Source: CAISIP01 sp965278985 | GTDB taxonomy: Bacteria > Pseudomonadota > Gammaproteobacteria > Burkholderiales > Burkholderiaceae_C | Length of the DNA: 64,000 nt | Reading direction: 5' to 3' | Assembly (NCBI GenBank): GCA_965278985.1 | Contig: OZ257131.1 | Coordinates: forward strand, 62,001-126,000 | Part shown: positions 42,255 through 50,241 of the stretch, piece by piece | Layout: the number at the start of each line of letters is the position of its first letter | How positions within the stretch are numbered: the stretch's first letter is position 1 | The notes under the pieces: generated by a model | Database searches by the model: none | Told to the model about the DNA's origin: nothing | What the model saw: the letters and a program-made list of their open reading frames with translations, nothing else | Program-made: the position numbers and the translations under genes

Positions 42255-43502
42255 TCAATCGAAGAGGTCGCCCGTGCGCGCCAGCGATGACCATGCCGTG
42301 CCGGAGGAGGGGCCCAGCGCGCCGCGCAAGGTCTCCAGCCTGGCCAGCGAGCCGACGCGCACACCGAGCAGGCGCATGCGCCGCTCCAGGGGCACGCGCT
42401 TGAGGCATTGGCCGGCCGCGTCGCGGATGGTGCGCGCGTCGGCCGTGAAGTTCGCCAGCGTCTGGTCGCGGGTGACTATTTTGAAATCGTCGAAGCGCAG
42501 CTTGATGCCGATGGTCTTGCCCACGTAACCCTTGCGCTGCAGGTCGCTCGCCACCTGCTCGCACAACCGTGTGAAGATCCTGCCCAGCTCGGCGCGGTCA
42601 CGCACGGCGTGCAGGTCGCGGTCGAAAGTGGTCTCGCGGCTCATGGAGACGGGTTCGCTCTCGGTGACCACGGCCCGCTCGTCGCGGCCCCAGGCGGCCG
42701 CGTGCATCCAGGCGCCCGTGCGGGGCCCGAACTGCTGCGCCAGCCACTGCGGGTCGCGCGACGCGAGTTCGCCGATGGTGTGGATGCCCAGCGCCTGCAG
42801 CTTCTCATCGGCCTTCGGCCCAATGCCGTTGATCTTGCGGCATGCCAGGGGCCACACCATGGCCTGCAGGTCGGCCTCGTGCACGATCGAGATGCCGTTG
42901 GGCTTGTGGAACTCGCTGGCCATCTTGGCCAGCAGCTTGTTGGGCGCGACGCCCACCGAGCAGGTGAGGCCGGTGGCATCGAGGATCGCGCGCTGGATGC
43001 GCGTGGCCAGCACGCGGCCGCCGTCCTCCTGCCCGCCGGGCACATCGGTGAAATCGATATATACCTCGTCCACGCCGCGGTCTTCCATGCGTGGCGCCAT
43101 GGACGTGATGATGGCCTTGAACTGCCGCGAGAAGCGCCGGTACTCATCGAAGTCCACCGGCAGCAGGATCGCCTGCGGACACAGCTTGGCCGCTTTCATC
43201 ATGCCCATGGCCGAGCCCACACCGAAAGCCCGCGCGGGGTAGGTGGCCGTGGTGATCACGCCGCGGCCCACATAGTCGCCGAGGCGGGCGAAAGCGTTCA
43301 GCGGAATGAAGGCGCGTGCGTTGCCGCCGTCGTGCACCGCAGGGGTGCCTTCCAGCGCACGCAGCGCATCGTCCACCGCCCGCCGGCCTCCCCCGATGAC
43401 CACCGGCAGGCCCTTCAGCTGGGGGTAGCGCAGCAGCTCGACGGACGCGTAGAAGGCGTCCATGTCGAGGTGGGCGATGCGGCGAACGGGGCTTGTGCTC
43501 AC
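42255..43502 (-). CDS. dinB: DNA polymerase IV (Y-family)
   Basis: 415 residues. AHLDMDAFYASVELL gives the first catalytic aspartate, and GVDEVYIDFTDV the second acidic pair; SVGVAPNKLLAKMAS and RKINGIGPKADEKLQALGI follow, and the little-finger domain spans about 250–365. The last residues TGDLFD resemble the beta-clamp motif. It copies past DNA lesions and is usually SOS-induced. The start is GTG 43502, overlapping by GTGA the stop of the integrase remnant upstream; I did not find a convincing LexA box. Confidence 0.92.
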   Translation of the reverse strand: MSTSPVRRIAHLDMDAFYASVELLRYPQLKGLPVVIGGGRRAVDDALRALEGTPAVHDGGNARAFIPLNAFARLGDYVGRGVITTATYPARAFGVGSAMGMMKAAKLCPQAILLPVDFDEYRRFSRQFKAIITSMAPRMEDRGVDEVYIDFTDVPGGQEDGGRVLATRIQRAILDATGLTCSVGVAPNKLLAKMASEFHKPNGISIVHEADLQAMVWPLACRKINGIGPKADEKLQALGIHTIGELASRDPQWLAQQFGPRTGAWMHAAAWGRDERAVVTESEPVSMSRETTFDRDLHAVRDRAELGRIFTRLCEQVASDLQRKGYVGKTIGIKLRFDDFKIVTRDQTLANFTADARTIRDAAGQCLKRVPLERRMRLLGVRVGSLARLETLRGALGPSSGTAWSSLARTGDLFD

Positions 43503-44030
43503 GCCGATGCAGGGGCTTTCAACAAGGTCTGGATCCGCGCCTGGATGTTGCGCAAGGTCTGCGCGGCCATGCCTGGCGCCGCGTTGCTGGCCGGGAGCAC
43601 ATCCAGTGGACTGGCCGTGCCGCCCGCGGGCAGGTACAGAACATGGGTATGGATCATGGTGGTGCTCATGTCGGTATGGCCCAGCAGCTCCGGCACGGTA
43701 CGGATGTCAGTGCCGGCCTGGAGCAGATGGGTGGCGAAGGAGTGTCGCAGGATGTGGGGTGTGGCGGGTTTGACGATGAGCGCCGCGCGAACGGCCTGCT
43801 TGAATGCGCGCTGGAAGGTCTGGTCGTAGGCATGGTGCCTGCGTTGGATGCCGCTGCGCGGATCGGTCGACAGCGTGGCTTGAGGGAAGACCCAGTGCCA
43901 ACCCCATGTCTGCCCCGCCTTGGGGTACTTGGCATCCAGGGCGTGGGGCATTTCCACCCCAGGCACCTGGGCGGCGCGGTCGTGTGTCCACGGCGACTGG
44001 CTGTGGCGCAGCTGGTCGTTCAAGCGCAGG
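43499..44030 (-). pseudogene. integron integrase (IntI-type tyrosine recombinase), truncated and inactivated
   Basis: Only the C-terminal part of an IntI-like protein remains: MPHALDAKYPKAG, WGWHWVFPQ, STDPRSGIQRRHHAYDQTF (the IntI-specific region), then PHILRHSFATHLLQAGTD and PELLGHTD. The N-terminal DNA-binding half and first catalytic arginine are gone. Where IntI enzymes have MIYTHV the sequence is MIHTHV, so the nucleophilic tyrosine is His (TAT to CAT). Homology ends about 44030, where an IS91-type fragment begins on the other strand. Its stop codon overlaps the dinB start. Confidence 0.82.
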
Positions 44031-44036
44031 ATCCGG

Positions 44037-44171
44037 CTGCAGGGTGAGGAGTTCATCCACAGGCTGATGCTGCACGTGCTGCCTTCGGGGATCAAGCGCA
44101 TCCGGCACTACGGGGTGCTTGCTTCGGCTTGCAAGGACCCTAAGCTGCAGGCTTGGTCTTGCGGCAGATAA
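44037..44171 (+). pseudogene. IS91-family transposase fragment
   Basis: About 44 codons ending in TAA: EEFIHRLMLHVLPSGIKRIR is followed by HYGVLASA, matching the conserved segment of IS91/IS801 Y2 transposases (…FLLHVLPKGF.RIRHYG…). The catalytic tyrosines and the rest are missing. It abuts the integrase remnant, which it may have truncated. Confidence 0.65.
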
Positions 44172-44256
44172 ACGCTAGTCGTTTAGGCATCAAAATGGCG
44201 CTGCTGTACTTTTGGCGCGTGAGAAGCCCACAGGTTGGGTGAGGTTAGGAGTTGAG

Positions 44257-44712
44257 ATGTCGGAGATTGTTGGCGGGTGTCGCTGTGGCGCGGTGCGCTA
44301 CACGCTTGCACTGGAGGCGCTGCCGCGGACGTACGCATGCCACTGCCGCGAATGCCAAACGTGGAGCGGCAGTGCGTTCAGTCAGCAGACGTTCCTCCCC
44401 GAGGAGGCACTTCATGTTTCCGGCCCATTGACCGTCTATGAACTGACCACCCCCAGCGGAAGAGTATCAACTCAGCGCATTTGCAGCGTCTGCCATACAC
44501 GCATCTACAACTCGAATAGTGCACGGCCGGGAGTAGTCGCCCTGCGCGCAGGAACACTGGATCAGAGCGATCAGTTGGAAGCCGTCGCCCACATCTGGGT
44601 GAAGCGAAAGCAACCTTGGCTGAATCTGCCTGTGGATGTTCCTGCTTGGCCCGAGAGTGCACCAGTCGAGGAGCTCTTGCAGGCACTAGCCCGACCACGC
44701 GCTGATCCCTAA
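44257..44712 (+). CDS. GFA (glutathione-dependent formaldehyde-activating) family protein, cassette-like
   Basis: 151 residues. The zinc ligands of the GFA/Mis12-Mtw1-like fold are present: GGCRCGAVRY, ACHCRECQTW and ICSVCHTRIY. The name comes from Gfa of Paracoccus; most relatives have no proven activity. TAGGAG precedes the ATG. GFA genes are frequent integron cassettes, and this one lies between an integron integrase remnant and a possible attC site that overlaps its stop codon, so it was probably acquired as a cassette. The frame appears intact. Confidence 0.8.
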   Translation: MSEIVGGCRCGAVRYTLALEALPRTYACHCRECQTWSGSAFSQQTFLPEEALHVSGPLTVYELTTPSGRVSTQRICSVCHTRIYNSNSARPGVVALRAGTLDQSDQLEAVAHIWVKRKQPWLNLPVDVPAWPESAPVEELLQALARPRADP

Positions 44713-44773
44713 CCCTTCCTATATATGGACTCCCCTCAACGGCAAGAGGCTGATCAATAGGGTGGCTGTTGGG
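44708..44773 (+). other. candidate attC recombination site
   Basis: CCCTAAC (44708–44714), overlapping the GFA stop, can pair with GTTGGGG (44767–44773) with one G:T pair, like R''/R' boxes. Inside, CCTAT/ATAGG and CCTC/GAGG can extend a long imperfect hairpin. The last base of the R' box departs from the GTTRRRY consensus. Judged by eye only. Confidence 0.35.
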
Positions 44774-44937
44774 GAATCGCCTGCAGTCGTATATCCGGCA
44801 TCTGATGTGGGATCGGTAATGTCCCGTGCCGACATGGAATCTGCGGGATCGGCGCGCCAATCATTACAAGCAGCAGGCAAGCTGCCGGAAGAGCTATCGG
44901 CATCAGTCGATCTGGGGTGTACCCGGTTGGCCATGAT

Positions 44938-45056
44938 GGGCCGATGCCGGGAACGGCGAGCAACGTCTTGCAAGCGGGGCTCAGGCGGGCCATCTCGGTG
45001 AGCTCGCGTTCAAGCTGGGCGATGCGCGCCTCCAGCACCCGGATCTCCTCGACGAG
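44938..45056 (-). pseudogene. IS110-family transposase fragment
   Basis: About 40 codons: EARIAQLERELTEMARL, then CKTLLAVPGIGP, matching the linker and start of the C-terminal Transposase_20 domain of IS110 transposases. The homology stops at GIGP. Flanked on one side by an IS1182 fragment, with which it shares a junction at about 45054. Confidence 0.65.
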
Positions 45057-45485
45057 CTATTTGGCAGTGCCACGGACCGGCGTGGCCAGCACTACCAGCT
45101 CTACGTGGCGAAGGCCTAAGAATGCCAGGGCTGCGCGCTGCGCCTGCAGTGCCTGCAGTGCCTGAAGGATCCGAAGAAGCCAAGAGGCCGACAGCTCACG
45201 CGCATCGAACCCACCCACAAGGGCGAGACGCACCCGCGCGAGCGGATGAAGCGGGCGATCGACTCGCAGCGCAGGCGGCAGTTGTACACCCAGCGCATCG
45301 GGAAGGTGGAGCCGGTTTTTGGGAACCGGCGGCACAACAATCGACTGAACAGGCTGACGCTGCGCGGGCGCGTGAAGGTCAACGCACAGTGGCAGCTGTA
45401 CTGCATGGCGCACAACACCGAGAAGCTGGCAGGGAGGCGAAGCAGGCGTGGCTTGAAAAACGGGGTTTTTGGCCAGCTACATTAG
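45054..45485 (+). pseudogene. IS1182-family transposase fragment (C-terminal part)
   Basis: The frame ELFGSATDRRGQHYQLYVAKA, then TAA at 45117, then ECQGC continues to ERMKRAIDSQRRRQLYTQRI, GKVEPVFGNRRHNNRLNRLT and VNAQWQLYCMAHNTEKLA, the conserved C-terminus of IS1182-type DDE transposases. A 9-base tandem duplication (CTGCAGTGC twice) lies within the zinc-cysteine region near 45150. The catalytic N-terminal part is absent. Dead on three counts: truncation, nonsense codon and duplication. Confidence 0.75.
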
Positions 45486-45490
45486 GCATC

Positions 45491-45781
45491 GTGTATACCG
45501 CAGCCGCACTTCTCGTGGTTCTGGTTGGAGCGCTGCTTGCGCTTCTACGCGTTCGCAGCCAACGCGCAGAAGCTGCTCTTCGTTCTCTGTTCGAGCCAGG
45601 CATCGAGTTCATCGGCAAGGACATTGCCTACATGACCGCCAAAGCGGGGCCGTGCGCCTCCTTCGGGAGCATGGACCATGGGCGCGATGTCGCCCAATGG
45701 ACAGCCGGTAAGCTGCTGGCTGAAGCGTGGTTCCAATCAGGACTCTGCACCGAAGTGGCGGTGCGGGCCAGGAGGAACTAG
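45491..45781 (+). CDS. hypothetical single-pass membrane protein
   Basis: 96 residues if started at GTG 45491. VYTAAALLVVLVGALLALL is a clear membrane helix, followed by a soluble part FEPGIEFIGKDIAYMTAKAG and ending in AWFQSGLCTEVAVRARRN. I do not recognise it. There is no ribosome site, and the gene lies directly downstream of transposase debris, so it may be a remnant of a larger gene. The frame is open upstream through the debris without a natural start. Confidence 0.35.
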   Translation: MYTAAALLVVLVGALLALLRVRSQRAEAALRSLFEPGIEFIGKDIAYMTAKAGPCASFGSMDHGRDVAQWTAGKLLAEAWFQSGLCTEVAVRARRN

Positions 45782-45941
45782 CCTCTGGCCCGCCGGTCTA
45801 CAGTCGGCTGGCAGGTCGCCCATCAGCGCAACGGGCCTGATGTCCAGCATTGCATTGGCGCAGCCGGCTTCGCCGCCCGCTGAGCAGGCACGTCGGCCTC
45901 CATAGACAGCCTCTCGTCTCTTTTCCAACCGAGGAAGCACC

Positions 45942-46322
45942 ATGGCACGTCAGATCGTCTTCACCGAACGGGCGGCCAAGCCTCCGCCGACCTACAGCCA
46001 AGCGGTCAAGGCCGCAGGTTTGGTATTTGTCTCTGGCACCGCGCCGACGGATCCTGCGACGGGCGCCTTCAAGGGCAGCACGATCCAGGAGCAGACCCGT
46101 CAATGCCTGGCCAATATCCAGGCCATCCTGGACGAAGCGGGCAGTTCCATGGACAAGATCGTCAGCGCAACGGTCGTGATGGCGGACGAAGACGACTTTG
46201 CGGGGATGAACGAGGAATGGCGCAGGTGGTTTCCCTCGGACCCACCGGCGCGCCAAGGGGCCAAGCTGCCGGCGCGCATACCCGGTCTGAAGGTGTCCAT
46301 TGCCGCGATCGCGGAGGCTTGA
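45942..46322 (+). CDS. RidA-family (YjgF/UK114) protein
   Basis: 126 residues. RidA proteins hydrolyse reactive enamines and imines formed by PLP enzymes. The chain has the pattern PPTYSQAVKAAGLVFVSGTAP, EQTRQCLANIQAILDEAG, and the C-terminal PARIPGLKVSIAAIAE; the arginine in PARIP corresponds to the catalytic Arg105 of RidA. GAGGAAG precedes the ATG. It lies at the edge of the mobile-element debris, and whether it belongs to the core genome is not clear. Confidence 0.88.
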   Translation: MARQIVFTERAAKPPPTYSQAVKAAGLVFVSGTAPTDPATGAFKGSTIQEQTRQCLANIQAILDEAGSSMDKIVSATVVMADEDDFAGMNEEWRRWFPSDPPARQGAKLPARIPGLKVSIAAIAEA

Positions 46323-46403
46323 GCGCTCGGTGATGGCGAGGCTGACATGCCGGGCGTGACCTGAGCCTGCAGAGATCGGGGCGACAACCCAACCCCCGCG
46401 CCC

Positions 46404-47321
46404 TCACTCGATGTTCTGCACCTGCTCGCGCATCTGCTCGATCAACACCTTCATGTCCACCGAGATGTGCGTGAGTTCCAGCGCGGCGGACTTCGAGCCC
46501 ATGGTATTCGCCTCGCGGTGCAGTTCCTGGATCAGGAAGTCGAGCCGCTTGCCGACCTCGCCCCCCTTGGTCAGCAGGCGCTCGATCTCGTCGAGGTGTG
46601 CACCCAGGCGCGTGAGTTCCTCGGCCACGTCGATGCGGATGGCGAAGGCCGTGGCTTCGGCGAGCGCGCGGTCCTGCACGGCTTCTGGCAGGGTGGTGCC
46701 GGGCACGGACGAGACGGCATCCTGGAAGCGTTCGAGGAACCGCTGGCGCTGCGCGGCGACCAGCTGGGGCACCAGGGGCTGGGCCTGTGCGGCCAGCTTG
46801 CGGATGTCTGCGATCCGCTGCACCAGCGTGGCGGCCAGGCGGGCACCTTCGCGTTTGCGGGCCTGCAGCAGTTCCTTGAGGGCCTTTTCCGCCAGGGGCA
46901 CCACGTCGGCGGACCAGTCGCGGCCCTCGGCCTGTTCGCCGGCGGCCATGCGCAGCACCTCGGCCACGCTCAGCGCGTTGGCCTCCGGCAGCCAGCTGCG
47001 TACATGGTCCTGCACGCCGTTGAGGCGCTGCAGCAGCCGCGCCGAGGGCTCGGCCACCAAGGCGGCCTGGCCGGTCTCGATGGTGGCGCGCACTTCGACC
47101 TTGCCGCGCTTGAGTTGCGCGCCCAACAGTTCGCGCAATGTGGGCTCGGACTGGCGGATCTCCTCGGGCAGGCGGAAGCTGATGTCCAGGAAGCGGCTGT
47201 TGACGGAGCGGATTTCCAGGCCGAGCCAGCTGCCCGAGACGGCCTTGGTGCCGGCGTTGGCCGGTGGCGCGTCGGCCGCGCTCTGCACGGCCGCGTAGCC
47301 GGTCATACTGTAAACTGGCAT
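46404..47321 (-). CDS. yicC: YicC family endoribonuclease
   Basis: 305 residues. The N-terminus MPVYSMTGYAAVQ followed by LGLEIRSVNSRFLDISFRLP is the YicC signature, and the C-terminal DUF1732 part includes GKRLDFLIQELHREANTMGSK and DMKVLIEQMREQVQNIE. E. coli YicC has been described as an RNase that degrades small RNA RyhB with PNPase. Divergent from the serine/threonine kinase gene. Confidence 0.93.
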   Translation of the reverse strand: MPVYSMTGYAAVQSAADAPPANAGTKAVSGSWLGLEIRSVNSRFLDISFRLPEEIRQSEPTLRELLGAQLKRGKVEVRATIETGQAALVAEPSARLLQRLNGVQDHVRSWLPEANALSVAEVLRMAAGEQAEGRDWSADVVPLAEKALKELLQARKREGARLAATLVQRIADIRKLAAQAQPLVPQLVAAQRQRFLERFQDAVSSVPGTTLPEAVQDRALAEATAFAIRIDVAEELTRLGAHLDEIERLLTKGGEVGKRLDFLIQELHREANTMGSKSAALELTHISVDMKVLIEQMREQVQNIE

Positions 47322-47423
47322 GTCACTTTTTGGTGTGGATTGAAGGAGTCCGGGCGGGCGATTCCCTGGGGAAATCCAGAGAGGATCCGGTTCCGGAACG
47401 CAGCCGCAACTATTCTTCCAGGT

Positions 47424-48431
47424 ATGTCCAAGGTCAAACCCGCTGCGTTGCCGCCCGATACCGTGATCGGCGGCTACCGCATTATCCGCAAAGTGGCGTC
47501 TGGCGGATTCGGCGTGGTCTACCTCGCGCTCGATGGCGAGGGCCAGCAGGTCGCGATCAAGGAATACCTGCCTGCGTCGCTCGCATCACGCTCGCTGGGC
47601 GAGCTGGCGCCACAGGTGCCGCCCGAGAAGCTGTCGCTGTACCGCCTGGGGCTCAAGAGCTTCTTCGAGGAAGGCCGGGCACTCGCGCAGATATCCCACC
47701 CGTCGGTGGTGAGCGTGATGAACTTCTTCCGCGAGAACGAGACTGTCTACATGGTCATGAACTACCTGGAGGGCGCGGCCCTGCAGGATTTCATCATCAC
47801 CGCGCGTGACCAGAAGCAGCCCAAGGTGTTCCGCGAGTCCACCATCCGCTCGCTGTTCGACGAGATACTGCGCGGCCTGCGCATCGTGCACCAGCACAAG
47901 ATGCTGCACCTGGACATCAAGCCGGCCAACATCTTCATCACCGACGACAACAAGTCGGTGCTGATCGATTTCGGTGCCGCGCGCGAGGTGCTGAGCAAGG
48001 AAGGCAACTTCATCCGCCCCATGTACACGCCGGGCTTCGCGGCGCCCGAGATGTACCGCCGCGATTCCACGATGGGGCCGTGGACCGACATCTACGCCAT
48101 CGGCGCGTGCATCTACGCCTGCATGCAGGGCTATCCGCCCAACGAGGCGCCGCAGCGCCTGGAGAAAGACCGCATCGCCACCGCGCTCACGCGCTTGCGT
48201 GGCGTGTATTCCGACAACCTCATCGAGGTCGTGGAGTGGTGCATGGCGCTCGATCCCCTGTCGCGCCCGCAGTCGGTGTTCGCGCTGCAGAAGGAGCTCA
48301 GCCGGGAAGGCGAGCGCCGCTACACCAAGCTGTCGGTGGCCGAGAAGGTGCGCCTGCAGTTCGACACCATGGTGACCGACACCAAGAAGAACAGCCGCAC
48401 GATGGTCAGCTCGGTGATCAAGCCCAAATGA
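47424..48431 (+). CDS. serine/threonine protein kinase
   Basis: 335 residues, cytosolic, without transmembrane or extracellular repeats. VASGGFGVVYLAL is the glycine loop, VAIKEYLP holds the ATP lysine, LHLDIKPANIF is the catalytic loop, LIDFGAA the metal loop, and GFAAPEMY the APE motif. The catalytic loop has Leu where most kinases have Arg (HLD rather than HRD), so activation-loop control is likely absent. CAGG precedes the ATG. Its stop overlaps the phosphatase start by ATGA, so both are made together. Confidence 0.9.
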   Translation: MSKVKPAALPPDTVIGGYRIIRKVASGGFGVVYLALDGEGQQVAIKEYLPASLASRSLGELAPQVPPEKLSLYRLGLKSFFEEGRALAQISHPSVVSVMNFFRENETVYMVMNYLEGAALQDFIITARDQKQPKVFRESTIRSLFDEILRGLRIVHQHKMLHLDIKPANIFITDDNKSVLIDFGAAREVLSKEGNFIRPMYTPGFAAPEMYRRDSTMGPWTDIYAIGACIYACMQGYPPNEAPQRLEKDRIATALTRLRGVYSDNLIEVVEWCMALDPLSRPQSVFALQKELSREGERRYTKLSVAEKVRLQFDTMVTDTKKNSRTMVSSVIKPK

Positions 48432-49342
48432 AGTTCTCCGTCTTCCAGGTCAGCCGCCGCGGCGGGCGCCAGTTGAACGAGGACCGCATGGGCTACAGCT
48501 ACACGCGCAGCTCCTGCATCCTGTTGCTGGCCGACGGCATGGGGGGTCATCCCGAGGGCGAGGTCGCGGCGCAGATCGCGCTGCAGTCCATCTCGGCGCT
48601 CTACCAGAAGGAGGCCACGCCCGAGATCGCGGACGTCGAGGCCTTCCTCAACGCAGCCATCCTCACGGCGCACCGCCAGATCATCAAGTACGCCGTGGAA
48701 CGCGGCATGCTCGACACGCCACGCACCACCGTGGTGGCGGCCGTGGTGCAAGACGGCTGTGCCAGCTGGGCGCATTGCGGCGACTCCCGCCTGTACCTCG
48801 TGCGTGAGGACCAGCTGGTGGTGCGCACGCGCGACCACTCCTACCTGGAGCAGCCCCCGAAGCACGCGGCCACCAACCCACGGCTGGCCGAGCGCATGAA
48901 CCGCAACATCCTCTACACCTGCCTGGGCTCGCCCACGAAGCCGGTGTACGACATCGCCGGCCCGGTGCCGTTGCAGCAGGGGGACCGGATCATGCTGTGC
49001 TCCGACGGCCTGTGGAGCAGCATCTCCGACAACGAGATCGTGCAGCGGCTCAGTGACAAGCCGGTGGGCAACTCGGTGCCCGACCTGGTGGAACGCGCGC
49101 TGCACAAGGCCGGTGCCTCCAGCGACAACGTCACGGCCATCGCGATGGAGTGGGAGACCCCCGACGAGTTCGAGTCCACGCAAGGCGCGGTGCTCACCGA
49201 CCACATGAACGATGGCGTGTACGCCAGCAGCGTGCGCGCCGAGTTGCAGAGCAGCGAAGAAGAGCTGGACGATGCGGCCATCGAGCGCTCCATCGCCGAG
49301 ATCAACGAGGCCATCCGGCGCTCGGCGGCCCGGCGACGGTGA
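48428..49342 (+). CDS. PP2C-type serine/threonine phosphatase
   Basis: 304 residues. GRQLNEDRMGYSYT, LLADGMGGHPEGEVAAQIAL, ASWAHCGDSRLYLVR and MLCSDGLWSS supply the metal-binding aspartates of the PPM family, and SSDNVTAIAMEW ends the domain near residue 240. The remaining acidic tail (SSEEELDDAAIERSIAEINEA) is probably regulatory. It is translationally coupled to the kinase and presumably reverses its phosphorylations. The pair lies between yicC and rph, as in other Burkholderiales. Confidence 0.9.
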   Translation: MKFSVFQVSRRGGRQLNEDRMGYSYTRSSCILLLADGMGGHPEGEVAAQIALQSISALYQKEATPEIADVEAFLNAAILTAHRQIIKYAVERGMLDTPRTTVVAAVVQDGCASWAHCGDSRLYLVREDQLVVRTRDHSYLEQPPKHAATNPRLAERMNRNILYTCLGSPTKPVYDIAGPVPLQQGDRIMLCSDGLWSSISDNEIVQRLSDKPVGNSVPDLVERALHKAGASSDNVTAIAMEWETPDEFESTQGAVLTDHMNDGVYASSVRAELQSSEEELDDAAIERSIAEINEAIRRSAARRR

Positions 49343-49390
49343 GATGACGCCCCCCGTTACGGACGGCTCACTGCGTGTAGCCGTCCTATA

Positions 49391-49443
49391 CCCCCCACTG
49401 GGGGGCGCACCCGGTGGCCCGGCAGAGCCGGTTCCACGGGTGC
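49391..49443 (+). repeat. GC-rich double-hairpin repeat between PP2C gene and rph
   Basis: First, CCCCCC (49391–49396) and GGGGGG (49400–49405) around ACT. Second, GCACCCG (49407–49413) with CGGGTGC (49437–49443), enclosing CCGGC-AGA-GCCGG (49419–49431) and a TGG/CCA pair. Similar elements are, from memory, common in Acidovorax-like genomes. It may act as a terminator or processing site within the region. Confidence 0.6.
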
Positions 49444-49512
49444 ACTGGATGGGGAACACACCCGGCTCAGCGTGCACTTGCGCTGACGCCATTTAATGAG
49501 AAGAGGTTTCCA

Positions 49513-50241
49513 TTGGCTGACTTTTCCCGCAGCGGCGGTCGCGCCGCCGACCAACTGCGTCCGGTGCGCCTGACGCGCGGTTTCACCATCCACGCCGAAG
49601 GCTCGGTGCTGGTCGAATTCGGCAACACACGCGTGTTGTGCACCGCCTCCGTGGAGGAGCGCGTGCCGCCGCACAAGCGTGGCAGCGGCGAAGGCTGGGT
49701 CACGGCCGAATACGGCATGTTGCCGCGTGCCACGCACACCCGCAGCGACCGCGAGGCCGCCCGCGGCAAGCAGAGCGGGCGCACGCAGGAGATCCAGCGC
49801 CTGATCGGCCGCTCCATGCGCGCGGTGTTCGACCTGAAGCTGCTGGGCGAGCGCACCATCCAGCTGGACTGCGACGTGTTGCAGGCCGATGGCGGCACAC
49901 GCACGGCCGCCATCACGGGCGCCTTCGTGGCCGCGCAGGACGCGGTCAACAAGCTGCTGGCCGCGGGCAAGCTCACGGCATCGCCCATCATCACCCCGGT
50001 GGCGGCGATCTCGGTGGGCGTGGTGCAGGGGACGCCGCTGCTGGACCTGGAATACACCGAGGACTCGGCCTGCGACACCGACATGAACGTGGTGATGACC
50101 GGCGCCGGCCGCTTCGTGGAAGTGCAGGGCACGGCCGAGGGCGCGGCCTTCTCGCGCGCCGAGATGGACACCATGCTGTCGCTGGCCGAGAAGGGCATCC
50201 TCGAACTCATGGCGCTGCAACGCGCGGCCCTCGCCGCATGA
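49513..50241 (+). CDS. rph: ribonuclease PH
   Basis: 242 residues, phosphorolytic 3'-exoribonuclease that trims tRNA precursors. GRAADQLRPVRLTRGFTIHAEGS is the N-terminus, and GSGEGWVTAEYGMLPRATH with TQEIQRLIGRSMRA form the RNase PH core, with the phosphate-binding RTAAITGAFVA later. The start is TTG 49513 with AGAGG 6 bases upstream; no ATG fits. The stop overlaps the rdgB start (ATGA). First gene of a run of four overlapping genes. Confidence 0.94.
   Translation: MADFSRSGGRAADQLRPVRLTRGFTIHAEGSVLVEFGNTRVLCTASVEERVPPHKRGSGEGWVTAEYGMLPRATHTRSDREAARGKQSGRTQEIQRLIGRSMRAVFDLKLLGERTIQLDCDVLQADGGTRTAAITGAFVAAQDAVNKLLAAGKLTASPIITPVAAISVGVVQGTPLLDLEYTEDSACDTDMNVVMTGAGRFVEVQGTAEGAAFSRAEMDTMLSLAEKGILELMALQRAALAA

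Noticed and set aside
42216..43510. LexA box controlling dinB
   Set aside because: No CTGT-N8-ACAG match was found upstream of dinB in the visible sequence.
43499..44101. Functional integron integrase
   Set aside because: The N-terminal half is missing and the catalytic tyrosine is histidine; it is annotated as a pseudogene.
44719..44973. Minus-strand frame upstream of the IS110 fragment as a gene
   Set aside because: Composition and lack of motif or ribosome site point to debris between the mobile fragments.
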